The translations under genes and the position numbers were made by a program. Of a stretch of 64,000 nucleotides of DNA, positions 34,133 to 43,230 are shown one piece after another; position 1 is the stretch's first letter; every line of letters starts with the position of its first letter. Source of the DNA: Flavobacterium gyeonganense. Lineage in GTDB: Bacteria > Bacteroidota > Bacteroidia > Flavobacteriales > Flavobacteriaceae. The notes under the pieces were generated by a model. The model saw only the letters and a program-made list of their open reading frames with translations, made no database searches and was not told where the DNA came from. The stretch lies in NCBI RefSeq assembly GCF_029625295.1, contig NZ_CP121112.1, forward strand, positions 806,001 through 870,000, in the 5' to 3' direction.

Positions 34133-36520
34133 TTATATCTTTTTTGATTTTTCTAAACCATGATTTTTTTCTATTTTAACACCATAGCCATAACCATAGC
34201 CATATCCTTTGGTCGAATCAGTATCATTAAGCACAATACACATATTTGGCAATTTCTTTTCTCTGTAAAATGTATTTGCGATAGATAACATTCTTTTCTC
34301 TAAAACATTCGCACGCATTACATATACAAAAGTATCTGCATTTTTAGCCACCAATAATGTGTCAGCTACTAAACTGACAGGAGCTGTATCTACTATAATG
34401 TAATCGTATTCCTTTTTTAATGTTTCAAATAGAGTATCTACATTTTTACTCATCAACAACTCTGCAGGATTTGGTGGGATTACACCAGATGGCAATATGT
34501 AGAAATTTTGATAGTCATTATGCTTAATAATGTATTTGTTTATATCTGTATCATTTGATGACAAATAATTAGTTAAACCAAAATTTGGCATTGCAAAATA
34601 ATCCATAAATTTTGGATTTCTAATATCCATTCCTATCAGTAAAACTTTTCTTCCGGATAATGCGAAAGTAGCAGCCAGATTTACTGATACTAATGTTTTA
34701 CCTTCTGCAGGAAAAGTAGAGGTCACAAAAATAGTTTTTGCTAGACCATCCTGAACATTTGTCAACATAAATTCAAGGTTTGTCCTGACAATACGTATCG
34801 CCTCTGCTGAACTTGTCCTGCTTTCAGTTTTGATCAGTTCATTTGCATCATCAGAAGTAGGGATATCCCCAATAAAAGGTATTTGCGTTTTACCCTCCAG
34901 ATCCAGTCTGCTTTTAATTTTTGTATCTAATAAATCATGTCCGTAGATAATTCCAAAGGGGATCAAGAGGCCAACTAACAATCCTACTAGATAGATAACT
35001 TTTTTCTTTGGGCTAACAGGTGTTTTATTCGCCATTGCTGCATCTATAACTCTGGCGTTGGGTTCTGTAGCTGCCAATGAAATAGCTGTCTCTTCACGTT
35101 TTTGTAATAAATACAAGTACAGTTCTTCTTTTACTTTTTGCTGCCTTGCGATTACCCTGAATTGACGTTCTTGTACTGGGATTTTACCAATTTTACTATT
35201 TAAAATCCTTTCCTGACTTTTTAAATCACGGTTTTGAATCTTTAGATTAGACTGCATTCTTTTTAAACTTGCAGCTATATTAGCTTTTAAAGATGATATC
35301 TGCTGATCTAATTTTATTACCGAAGGATTTTCAGTTGTAGCCGATTTTAAAATCCGGTTACGATCTAAAACTAATTTATTATAAGACGTAATTAATCCGC
35401 CTGCGTCTCCATTCTCTGCTATAATGTTAGTTGGCAATAAATCCGCATTCGTACTTTTTTTCATAAAATCAAGCAAAGACGAAACCACATTTAACTGAAT
35501 CTCTGTTTCAATACCTTTTTTATCATACTCATTTGAACCTTCAATAAAAAGTTTGGCTTCAGATTCTATATCTGTTAACTGGTTTGATTTTTTAAAACTT
35601 TCTACATCCTGTTCAACTCCATCCAATTCCTGTGTGATTAATGTCAAACGTTCTGAAATAAATTTAGACGTATTTTCAGAAATAAAATTTTTATCTTCAG
35701 CTGCATCCTGATTATAGATCTGAATCATATTATCAAGAAAATCTTCAGCCTTTTTTTGAACAGGGTCAGTTATAGAGATACTAACTACACTACTTGTTTT
35801 ACTTATTGGTTGTACATTTAATCTGTTTCTAAAACTTGCTGTTACATTCTCAAGTGGACTAATTATAATTCTAATTGGTTTATCTTTTCCAATATAATTT
35901 TGTTTATAAAATGCCGTCTTGCCAATAATTAACACCCCTATAGTTGTAGGGATTTTTTCACCAAATTTAAACTGCTTTTTTGATGATAAAATAACATTTT
36001 CTACCATAGTTTCATCCATAATTACATTTTCTAAGGAAAAACTATCTCTAGACAATAAATCTAATTTGAACGTTACATTCGCCTGATCAAATAGCTCGGT
36101 TTTATTAAGAAAATAAATACTAATTGGGCTGTTACCATAAATATCACGATCTACAACATTTCCTTCAACTAAAAGAGTAATGTTTAAATTCAGCTTTTTG
36201 ACTGTTGATTCAACTAATGTCCTTGATTTTAAAATTTCAATCTCATTATCCACATTATTTACTGAACCACCACCTAATCCTAAATCTGAAAAAGCAGATA
36301 ATTCAGAAAGCATGTCGCCTTTTTTTTCATCCTTCACTAATATAGATGTACTCGCTTCATAACTTGGTGTCGTATATCGTAAATATAAGAATGCTAAAAT
36401 AAGGCAAAGTATAACACTTAAAACAAACCATTTCCAATGAATTAAATATTTATCCAATTGTTCTCGAAGATTCACTTCATTAATCTCATCCTCTATAGGC
36501 TCATTATAAAAATCTTGCAT
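34133..36520 (-). CDS. Wzc-like polysaccharide co-polymerase / tyrosine autokinase
   Basis: A 795-residue inner-membrane protein that controls polysaccharide chain length and drives export through cycles of tyrosine phosphorylation. The N-terminal Wzz domain starts with a helix (WFVLSVILCLILAFLYLRY) and has a long periplasmic coiled-coil region (SLKANIAASLKRMQSNLK). The second helix is VIYLVGLLVGLLIPFGIIY. The kinase domain has Walker A TFPAEGKTLVSVNLAA, Walker A' LLIGMDIRNPKF and Walker B YDYIIVDTAP. The C-terminus carries the tyrosine cluster KGYGYGYGYGVK. Wza is encoded 25 bases upstream, and its phosphatase lies on the other side. Confidence 0.92.
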   Translation of the reverse strand: MQDFYNEPIEDEINEVNLREQLDKYLIHWKWFVLSVILCLILAFLYLRYTTPSYEASTSILVKDEKKGDMLSELSAFSDLGLGGGSVNNVDNEIEILKSRTLVESTVKKLNLNITLLVEGNVVDRDIYGNSPISIYFLNKTELFDQANVTFKLDLLSRDSFSLENVIMDETMVENVILSSKKQFKFGEKIPTTIGVLIIGKTAFYKQNYIGKDKPIRIIISPLENVTASFRNRLNVQPISKTSSVVSISITDPVQKKAEDFLDNMIQIYNQDAAEDKNFISENTSKFISERLTLITQELDGVEQDVESFKKSNQLTDIESEAKLFIEGSNEYDKKGIETEIQLNVVSSLLDFMKKSTNADLLPTNIIAENGDAGGLITSYNKLVLDRNRILKSATTENPSVIKLDQQISSLKANIAASLKRMQSNLKIQNRDLKSQERILNSKIGKIPVQERQFRVIARQQKVKEELYLYLLQKREETAISLAATEPNARVIDAAMANKTPVSPKKKVIYLVGLLVGLLIPFGIIYGHDLLDTKIKSRLDLEGKTQIPFIGDIPTSDDANELIKTESRTSSAEAIRIVRTNLEFMLTNVQDGLAKTIFVTSTFPAEGKTLVSVNLAATFALSGRKVLLIGMDIRNPKFMDYFAMPNFGLTNYLSSNDTDINKYIIKHNDYQNFYILPSGVIPPNPAELLMSKNVDTLFETLKKEYDYIIVDTAPVSLVADTLLVAKNADTFVYVMRANVLEKRMLSIANTFYREKKLPNMCIVLNDTDSTKGYGYGYGYGVKIEKNHGLEKSKKI

Positions 36521-36545
36521 TTTGTCTTGTGTCTTTGTTTATTTT

Positions 36546-37337
36546 TTATTTAAATAGCAGAACAGAAAGTGATATTAAAATAGAAATTGCTGATATGATT
36601 ACAGAAGTATTAGGCCCCACTGCTGAAGCATTTACTCTGGTATTATTCGGTTCTACATATACAATATCATTTTGTGTTAAATAGTAAAAGGGAGAATTTA
36701 TAAAATCAGCTTTGGTAATATCGACTCTGTTATATGATTTCACACCATTAATTTCTCTTATAACTAATATATTATTCCTTCTACCGTAAATTGTTAAATC
36801 TCTTGCCTTACTTAAAGCTTCAATTAAAGTAATTCTTTCAGATTCAACTGAATATATCCCTGGCATATTAACTTCTCCTTGTAGTGAAATCTTAAAATTC
36901 ATAATCCTCATGTTAATAATTGGATTTTTAATATAAATCGTTATTTTCTCCTTCAAAGACTGTAATACTTCTGTTCTTGTCATGCCTCCCACTTGTAATT
37001 TTCCCAAAACCGGAAACTCAATATTTCCATTTCTGTCAACCAAATAAAACTGCATAACTTGCTGACCTGATGCAGCTTGTAAATTAGAAGGATTTGGAAC
37101 TGCCGCAGAACTTAAATTAAATGGCATGGCAATTTCCGGATCTTCAGCAGAAACTATTATCATCAATAAATCATCTGGTTGTATTTTAACTTCGTAAGAA
37201 GCTATATTTTGTGAAGCATTGATTCCGTCAATATTTTGATAGTAAACAATATCTTTTTTAGAGGCACAGGAAAAAAACAAAGATAAAAGCATAAAAAGGA
37301 TGCTTTTATTTAAAAAATTAGAAGAATTTAAATTCAT
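36546..37337 (-). CDS. Wza-like polysaccharide export lipoprotein
   Basis: An outer-membrane lipoprotein of 263 residues, the channel through which the polysaccharide leaves the cell. The signal sequence ends LFFSC with Cys24 lipidated. The Poly_export domain has YEVKIQPDDLLMIIVSAEDP and GNIEFPVLGKLQVGGMTRTE. SLBB-like segments follow (ISLQGEVNMPGIYSVES). A C-terminal hydrophobic segment fits the helix that spans the outer membrane in Wza proteins. I chose the ATG at 37337 rather than one 8 codons upstream, as it gives a normal signal peptide. Confidence 0.9.
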   Translation of the reverse strand: MNLNSSNFLNKSILFMLLSLFFSCASKKDIVYYQNIDGINASQNIASYEVKIQPDDLLMIIVSAEDPEIAMPFNLSSAAVPNPSNLQAASGQQVMQFYLVDRNGNIEFPVLGKLQVGGMTRTEVLQSLKEKITIYIKNPIINMRIMNFKISLQGEVNMPGIYSVESERITLIEALSKARDLTIYGRRNNILVIREINGVKSYNRVDITKADFINSPFYYLTQNDIVYVEPNNTRVNASAVGPNTSVIISAISILISLSVLLFK

Positions 37338-37358
37338 TAGAATTGTGGATTTATTTCG

Positions 37359-37366
37359 CAAATATA
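37359..37366 (-). promoter_or_regulatory. -7 box of the wza-wzc unit
   Basis: TATATTTG on the minus strand matches TAnnTTTG, 22 bases upstream of the wza-like ATG. No good -33 element. It suggests the export genes can be transcribed separately from the sugar-assembly genes. Confidence 0.4.
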
Positions 37367-37476
37367 AAGCTATAACTTTAATTTTATTATTTAATTTGAT
37401 GATTGGAAACGAAACATATTTAATTGTTTACAAAGTTAAATTACTACTTTTAAAATAAAATCACAAGCAAAAACAA

Positions 37477-38895
37477 TTAATAAGCGTTTTCCTCTCCTTT
37501 AAATATATTAACTACCGTTTTAATGACTATTTTAATATCTAACAAAATACTCCAATTTTCGATATACCAGATATCATACTCTACTCTGTTTTGCATATCA
37601 ATCAATTCTCTGGTTTCACCACGGTAACCATTAACCTGAGCCCAGCCTGTAATCCCTGGCTTTGTATATTGGCGAACTAAATAATTCCCGATCAGATCAG
37701 TATATTGTTTTGTATGATTAACCATATGTGGACGTGGTCCTACTACAGACATGTCGCCTAAAAAAACATTAAAGAACTGTGGCAATTCGTCAATACTTGT
37801 TTTTCTAATAAAAGCCCCAAATTTAGTAATTCGCTGATCTCCTTTTCCGGCTTGTAATTTATCAGCTTCTTTGTTAACCTTCATACTTCTAAACTTCCAG
37901 CAAAAAAAGGATTCATTGTCACGGCCAGAACGTTCTTGTTTAAAGAAAACAGGACCAGGTGATTCTATTTTAATCAGAATCATTATTATTGGAAATAGCC
38001 ATGGGAAAATCAACAATATTACACCTAGAGAAAAAACAATGTCAAATGCTTTTTTTAATAATCTGTTTACAGTGTATTCTAATGGTTCTCTGCGAAACAT
38101 CAATACAGGTGTGTTTTCATAAAACGAAATTTCAACCTTGCTTGATCTTGTATATAGCTGAAAATCAGGAATAAATTTAATTCGAACCATATTGTGTTCA
38201 CAAATTTTTATCAGATTATGAATGACATTCACATTATCAATATGCAATGCTATATACATTTCATCTACCTGATGAGAAATTAAATATTTTTCAATATCCT
38301 GAAATCCTCCTAATACAGGAGATGAAATAAAAGCAAAAGGATCCACTTTTTCATCAAAAAATCCCAAAAAACGATAACCATAGGTCAAATCTTTTGATAA
38401 TATTTTTCGCATTCTTTCTCCTGTATCATTTGCTCCTACAATAATTACGTTTTTAAAATTATATCCTTTTGCCCTGATATACTTTAAAACCTCCATGGAT
38501 AAAAATCGGGACAACATTAACAAACAAAAGAAGCAGGCATAAAAATACATCAATCGGAGTCTTGAAATCTGAGAGTATTTTAAAAAAAGTACAAAAAAAG
38601 CAATTACAGCAATATGAAAAATGAATTTTTTTGTCGTCCGTTTTAAAATAGATTCAAGAGGCTCTATCCTAACAATGCGATAGGAATCATTACGTAACAA
38701 TAAAGCAATCCAGATTAAATTGGATAAAAAAGAAACTGTTTGTACTTCTTTTAAAAAAAGTTTATCCAAATTTCCAAACCGTAACCAAGATGACAAAACA
38801 ATAGAAAAATTCAGAAGTATTACATCCCAAAGTACAAACAAAAGTTTAAAATAACGGGAAAACCGATGACGTGATAAGGCATCTAAAATCTTCAT
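37477..38895 (-). CDS. WcaJ-type undecaprenyl-phosphate sugar phosphotransferase
   Basis: A 472-residue membrane enzyme that starts each repeat unit by placing a sugar phosphate (often glucose) on undecaprenyl phosphate. It has several N-terminal helices and a CoA-binding-like Rossmann segment (KNVIIVGANDTGERMRKIL). The catalytic sugar-transferase domain follows: RLLKKAFDIVFSLGVIL, KIESPGPVFFKQERSG, CWKFRSM and VGPRPHMVNH, with GITGWAQVNGYRGETRE near the end. Length and order fit the WcaJ/WbaP type. It is the first step in the pathway completed by the other capsule genes. The sugar is not shown by the sequence. Confidence 0.9.
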   Translation of the reverse strand: MKILDALSRHRFSRYFKLLFVLWDVILLNFSIVLSSWLRFGNLDKLFLKEVQTVSFLSNLIWIALLLRNDSYRIVRIEPLESILKRTTKKFIFHIAVIAFFVLFLKYSQISRLRLMYFYACFFCLLMLSRFLSMEVLKYIRAKGYNFKNVIIVGANDTGERMRKILSKDLTYGYRFLGFFDEKVDPFAFISSPVLGGFQDIEKYLISHQVDEMYIALHIDNVNVIHNLIKICEHNMVRIKFIPDFQLYTRSSKVEISFYENTPVLMFRREPLEYTVNRLLKKAFDIVFSLGVILLIFPWLFPIIMILIKIESPGPVFFKQERSGRDNESFFCWKFRSMKVNKEADKLQAGKGDQRITKFGAFIRKTSIDELPQFFNVFLGDMSVVGPRPHMVNHTKQYTDLIGNYLVRQYTKPGITGWAQVNGYRGETRELIDMQNRVEYDIWYIENWSILLDIKIVIKTVVNIFKGEENAY

Positions 38896-38955
38896 AAAAT
38901 TGAAAAAAACTTTTTATTATTCATAATTCTTATTTTTTAACATATTGCAATAGCG

Positions 38956-39675
38956 CTAATACTTTTTTTGGAAAACGACCTTGAATCCACCCATCTGATG
39001 AAATTTATAAATCTTATAATCTTCTTTTAAAATTTTAAAAGCTCTTTTGTAATCCGTACTCAGACCTCCCATTCGCATTTTCACAATATAATAATTAAGA
39101 TAGGCAATATTTATTTTATATTTATATAAATAGCGCAATAAAAATTCTGTATCTGAAGCTATTTTAAAGTCTAAATTATAATTACCATATTTGTCCAATA
39201 CTGTTTTTTTTATGTATACAGTAGGATGTAAAGGCAGCCAACCAGCTTTCAATTTATTAAATTTATACTCACCGCCAATTCTGTTCCGTACTGTTTTTTG
39301 TTCATCATCATTTGTAACATAGATACCATCTCCATATATAGCATCTACATTAGGATTATTTTTAAAACCAAGTACTATCTTAGAAACTACATCTGTATCA
39401 TAAAAAACGTCATCAGAATGCATTAAACCTATTACATCTCCAGTAGCAAGGTTCAATCCTTTATTTATAGCATCATACATCCCTTTATCAGGTTCTGAAA
39501 TATATTTAGTAATTTTTTCGGAATATGAACTAATAATATCCTGAGTTCCGTCTGATGAATTACCATCAATCACTATATATTCAATGTCTGGATAATCCTG
39601 ATCTAAAACACTCTTTATTGATTGTTCAATAGTTGCTTTTCTATTGTAGCAAACTGTAATAACCGAAACCTTCAT
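38956..39675 (-). CDS. Glycosyltransferase family 2
   Basis: A 239-residue GT2 enzyme with the standard GT-A start KVSVITVCYNRKATIEQSI, YIVIDGNSSDGTQDII, ISEPDKGMYDAINKG and the DxD-like MHSDDVFYD. These features match the WcaA-type branch often found in capsule loci. It would add one sugar to the lipid-linked repeat unit; donor and linkage are unknown. Neighbouring genes are WcaJ and a second GT2. Confidence 0.88.
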   Translation of the reverse strand: MKVSVITVCYNRKATIEQSIKSVLDQDYPDIEYIVIDGNSSDGTQDIISSYSEKITKYISEPDKGMYDAINKGLNLATGDVIGLMHSDDVFYDTDVVSKIVLGFKNNPNVDAIYGDGIYVTNDDEQKTVRNRIGGEYKFNKLKAGWLPLHPTVYIKKTVLDKYGNYNLDFKIASDTEFLLRYLYKYKINIAYLNYYIVKMRMGGLSTDYKRAFKILKEDYKIYKFHQMGGFKVVFQKKY

Positions 39676-39688
39676 AAATTATGATTAT

Positions 39689-40528
39689 TTAAGAATTGTT
39701 TTTATCTCTTTTTTGACTAATTAATTCATTGCTCTTCAAGACAATAAAATATTCATAAATTGATTGTAAAGTCGCATAAGTTAAACCCCCGCTTCCGTCT
39801 AAAAAAGCTCTTCTTACTAGTACCATATAAAACCATTTAATTATGGGACGTCCCGGTAATTTGTAAAATAACCCTTTTTGATGGTATCTTTTTTCTGTAA
39901 AATCTTTCCCAAACAAAGCTTTTCTTATAGAAAAAGTAACTCCTTTATCTAAATCTTTTACTCTTGTCAGAGCTTCCATATCAGCATAACTCAAATGACG
40001 CTGAATCCAGAACCGAAATCCTTTGCTAAATGGATAATGATCTAGGAATCCCTCAATTTTACTAATTGGGCCATCAGGAATCGAAACCGGATTTACCAAT
40101 CTTTCATAGCGCATTTTGTCAGGACGAAACAGTCTCAGATAAAAAGGTGACATCTGTGCATGCTTAAGCCACTTACCGTTCCATGCAAAATCTCTTCTTC
40201 TCAATTCATATGCAACAAATTCAGAATTATTATCCGGTTTTAGTGCTTTTATGGCGTTTAATAAAGATTCAGAAACTCTTTCATCTGCATCAATGTAAAG
40301 TACCCATGGATATTTAAATTTTATATTCGCTAAACCCCAGTTTTGATGTGCCGACCAATTATCAAAAATACGCTGCGTAATTTTTGCTCCGGCATTTTGA
40401 GCAATTGTTACAGTCTGATCATCACTAAAAGAATCAAAAACATGTATATCATCACTCCAGGCTACGGATGCTAAACAACCAGGTAAATCTTGCTCTTCGT
40501 TTTTAGTGAGTATTAATATTGAAATCAT
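39689..40528 (-). CDS. Glycosyltransferase family 2 (WaaE-like)
   Basis: A 279-residue GT2 enzyme, close in plan to WaaE/KdtX-like lipopolysaccharide transferases: ISILILTKNEEQDLPGCLAS, HVFDSFSDDQTVTIAQ, PWVLYIDADERVSESL and a long C-terminal region with FWIQRHLSYADMEALTR and KLPGRPIIKWFYM. The C-terminal helices could sit on the membrane. Donor sugar and acceptor are unknown. It lies 13 bases upstream of the other GT2 gene. Confidence 0.86.
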   Translation of the reverse strand: MISILILTKNEEQDLPGCLASVAWSDDIHVFDSFSDDQTVTIAQNAGAKITQRIFDNWSAHQNWGLANIKFKYPWVLYIDADERVSESLLNAIKALKPDNNSEFVAYELRRRDFAWNGKWLKHAQMSPFYLRLFRPDKMRYERLVNPVSIPDGPISKIEGFLDHYPFSKGFRFWIQRHLSYADMEALTRVKDLDKGVTFSIRKALFGKDFTEKRYHQKGLFYKLPGRPIIKWFYMVLVRRAFLDGSGGLTYATLQSIYEYFIVLKSNELISQKRDKNNS

Positions 40529-40550
40529 TCCTTTTTAATTTTTTTAAAAA

Positions 40551-41090
40551 TTAATCTTTTATTATCCTGTTTTTAATATACTTAGCCGGATTTCCTGCTA
40601 CTATTGTCCAGGCTTCCACATCTTTCACTACCACAGCTCGTGCACCTACTATAGCTCCCTCACCTATAACAGTATTTGTCATTATAAAAGCTTCGGCAGC
40701 AACCCATGCAAAATCATTAATCCTTATTTCTCCAGTAACCAAAGGAACATTTAATGAAGTGGTTTCATGCGTTGCACTGCACAAATAGGTTCTTTGAGAT
40801 ACTGTCACTTTGTTCCCTATTATAGTATGACCTAAATGTAATTTTACCTGAGGACCCAATGTAGAATGGATGCCCATTATTAAATTCTTTGGAGACGGAA
40901 TATAAGCAGATGCATAGATATTGCAATATTTACCAATTTTGGCTCCAAAAAGTTTTAATAAAAAAATTCTCCACCCATTGAAAAAAGGCAATGAAAAAGG
41001 TCTGAATAAAAATAATGATGTTATACGCCAGAGTAATCTATAAGCCTTGTCTGACTTAGGTATAGTATCAATGTATTTAGGAATTTCCAT
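40551..41090 (-). CDS. WcaF-like left-handed beta-helix acetyltransferase
   Basis: A 179-residue acetyltransferase with hexapeptide repeats (IGKYCNIYASAYIPSPKNLI, GNKVTVSQRTYLC, IGEGAIVGARAVVVKDV, ending with IVAGNPAKYIKNR). It resembles WcaF of colanic acid loci, which O-acetylates a sugar of the repeat unit. The N-terminus has a hydrophobic LFLFRPFSLPFFNGWRIFLL segment that could touch the membrane. Confidence 0.86.
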   Translation of the reverse strand: MEIPKYIDTIPKSDKAYRLLWRITSLFLFRPFSLPFFNGWRIFLLKLFGAKIGKYCNIYASAYIPSPKNLIMGIHSTLGPQVKLHLGHTIIGNKVTVSQRTYLCSATHETTSLNVPLVTGEIRINDFAWVAAEAFIMTNTVIGEGAIVGARAVVVKDVEAWTIVAGNPAKYIKNRIIKD

Positions 41091-41353
41091 TAATATTTTT
41101 TTTAAAGTTTAAATGAATTAATTGACACATATCTCGACATCAAAATTATTTTAATCGATTTAAAAAGCTTTATTTCCTTTTTTATAAATTTTATCTTTTC
41201 GCCGAAATTTTCTCAAACATTAAGATAAACACTGAAATAGAAAGGATTATTTTAAACACTAAATTAATCTACAAGCTCATCAGATTTTGAAATTTTATAT
41301 TTGTAATTATTATTGCCAAATAATGACATCTAAAATAAATTTCATGAATTCAG

Positions 41354-41926
41354 TTAACCGATTTTAACTGGTTTATTCCTTACATTTTTTAGTACTTTGC
41401 CGTTGAGCATATCCAAATGGATTTTTTCATCATCAATAGAATCAAAACGTTTTCTAAAAAATTTTGCTGGAATTCCTCCAACTATAACAAATGAATCTAC
41501 ATTTTTTGTAACAATGGATCCAGCCGCAATTATACTTCCATCTCCAATTTGCACACCCGTCATTATTATACTATTAGCACCAATCCAAACATCTCGTCCA
41601 ATTAACGTTCTTTCTAAATTTGGCCTGCCGGAAAATGTAGATGGTACTCCTGGAATATTAAAGTTATGATCTGCTCCTATTATTTGTACATTTTGAGCTA
41701 ACATTGTATATCTTCCTATCGAAACACCTGGGTAAATTAAACAATTATTTCCTACGTAAGAATATTCGTGAGCTATAAAGTCCTTACTAATTCTACACTT
41801 TCCTCCTATATTAAATGTCTTATCAACATTTTTTAAACCATATATATACCTAATAAAAAGTCTTTTAAAAAACCTATATATGTACGCTAAAAAATCACTC
41901 CTTTTCAATATAGAAATAATATCCAT
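41354..41926 (-). CDS. Left-handed beta-helix acyltransferase
   Basis: A 190-residue hexapeptide-repeat acyltransferase. Repeats run from ISKDFIAHEYSYVGNNCLIY through VSIGRYTMLAQNVQIIG, LIGRDVWIGANSIIMTGVQI and IGDGSIIAAGSIVTKNVDSF to the closing VGGIPAKFFRKRF. It probably acetylates a sugar of the polysaccharide, or an amino-sugar precursor. The exact target cannot be told. It lies 6 bases downstream of a GT4 gene and is likely co-transcribed with it. Confidence 0.85.
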   Translation of the reverse strand: MDIISILKRSDFLAYIYRFFKRLFIRYIYGLKNVDKTFNIGGKCRISKDFIAHEYSYVGNNCLIYPGVSIGRYTMLAQNVQIIGADHNFNIPGVPSTFSGRPNLERTLIGRDVWIGANSIIMTGVQIGDGSIIAAGSIVTKNVDSFVIVGGIPAKFFRKRFDSIDDEKIHLDMLNGKVLKNVRNKPVKIG

Positions 41927-41932
41927 TAATTA

Positions 41933-43105
41933 TTAATCTTTATAATTACACAATACTGATTCAAAAATTTTTAATTGATAATCTGGATTATAAAAATCAT
42001 CAATTACAGAGTAACATTCATTCATTATAAGTTGATTTTTGATAGGTTTTTTTAATAGCCATCTTTCAATCACAATAGCTAAGTCCTCTAAATTATTATG
42101 CTTGTACAAATCACCATTTACTCCTTTAAGAATAGATTCTACTTCTGGCATTTGTATATTAAAATTATCATGTGAAATAACAGGAGTACCATATGCCAAA
42201 CTATGAATCGCAGTTAAACCGATTTCACCTGGTGTTACACAAAGGTCTGCATACATTAATGCATTACTATTAATTTCTTCATCATAAATAGCTCCCAAAA
42301 AAGTAACATTTTTTTCTAAATCATTTTTTTTAACAAGATTTTCTAAATTTTGTTTCTGTTCACCATCACCAATTATAAGAATATTAAAAAAGTTCTTTTT
42401 ATGTTTTAATTTAAGATAACCTTGCGCTTCAATTAACATATCTAAACGCTTAATAAAGTTTAATCTCCCTATAAAAACTACTACAGGTGTATCTTTGTTA
42501 TTAAAATATTTGATTCTATAATTATAAATATCTATTTCTGAAATAACTTTTCTATATTCTACACTTTTTTTATAATCTAAAGAATTATATATAATATGGA
42601 TATCCTTTTTAGCCTTTATTTTGTACTTGCATAAAATATTATATGCTCTTTTTCCATATAAAAAGAAACCATTTGCTATTTTATAGAAAACAAATAATTT
42701 TACATAATCAATAAAAGTAATTTTTTCTTTATTTACTCCATGCATCCAATAGAATACTTTTTTTCGTCTAAGTTTAGCGATAATCGCACCAAACCATGTA
42801 GAAATATGATATGGTGATCCTAGGAAAATAACTGAATCATAATCTCCATTACTCATTAAGCTAATTAACCCTGATTGCCAAAGGAATTTATTTTTTAAAA
42901 ACCACTTATTATTCAAAAAAGACCAACGTAAACCGCCATCTTTAATTTCTGTTTGGGAAAAATTAATATCTATCTTTTTTATATCAATTTCACTTACAGT
43001 CCCTGAATACAACGAAAATTCAACTTTCTTCGACTCCATAAGTTTAGTAAATATGGGTTGCCTATAAGATGCCAAATAATGATAAATAATTGCCGTTTTA
43101 TGCAT
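41933..43105 (-). CDS. Glycosyltransferase family 4
   Basis: A 390-residue GT-B enzyme. The N-terminal half starts KTAIIYHYLASYRQPIFTKL. The donor-binding half has VVFIGRLNFIKRLDMLIEAQ, ILIIGDGEQKQNLENLV, VTFLGAIYDEE and the E-x7-E-like region GEIGLTAIHSLAYGTPVI. It would add one sugar to the repeat unit on the inner face of the membrane. It is more AT-rich than the outer parts of the locus, which is common for the variable centre of capsule clusters. Confidence 0.87.
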   Translation of the reverse strand: MHKTAIIYHYLASYRQPIFTKLMESKKVEFSLYSGTVSEIDIKKIDINFSQTEIKDGGLRWSFLNNKWFLKNKFLWQSGLISLMSNGDYDSVIFLGSPYHISTWFGAIIAKLRRKKVFYWMHGVNKEKITFIDYVKLFVFYKIANGFFLYGKRAYNILCKYKIKAKKDIHIIYNSLDYKKSVEYRKVISEIDIYNYRIKYFNNKDTPVVVFIGRLNFIKRLDMLIEAQGYLKLKHKKNFFNILIIGDGEQKQNLENLVKKNDLEKNVTFLGAIYDEEINSNALMYADLCVTPGEIGLTAIHSLAYGTPVISHDNFNIQMPEVESILKGVNGDLYKHNNLEDLAIVIERWLLKKPIKNQLIMNECYSVIDDFYNPDYQLKIFESVLCNYKD

Positions 43106-43230
43106 TTAAATTTATTTTTTTTAATTTATTTTCTGTTCTATTAAAATAAGCGCTATTAAAAAAATTAAACTTGGTAAAATTTAAATTAGTGTGTTTATTT
43201 AGAACATTTGAAAAGCTCTTTTGATTATTA

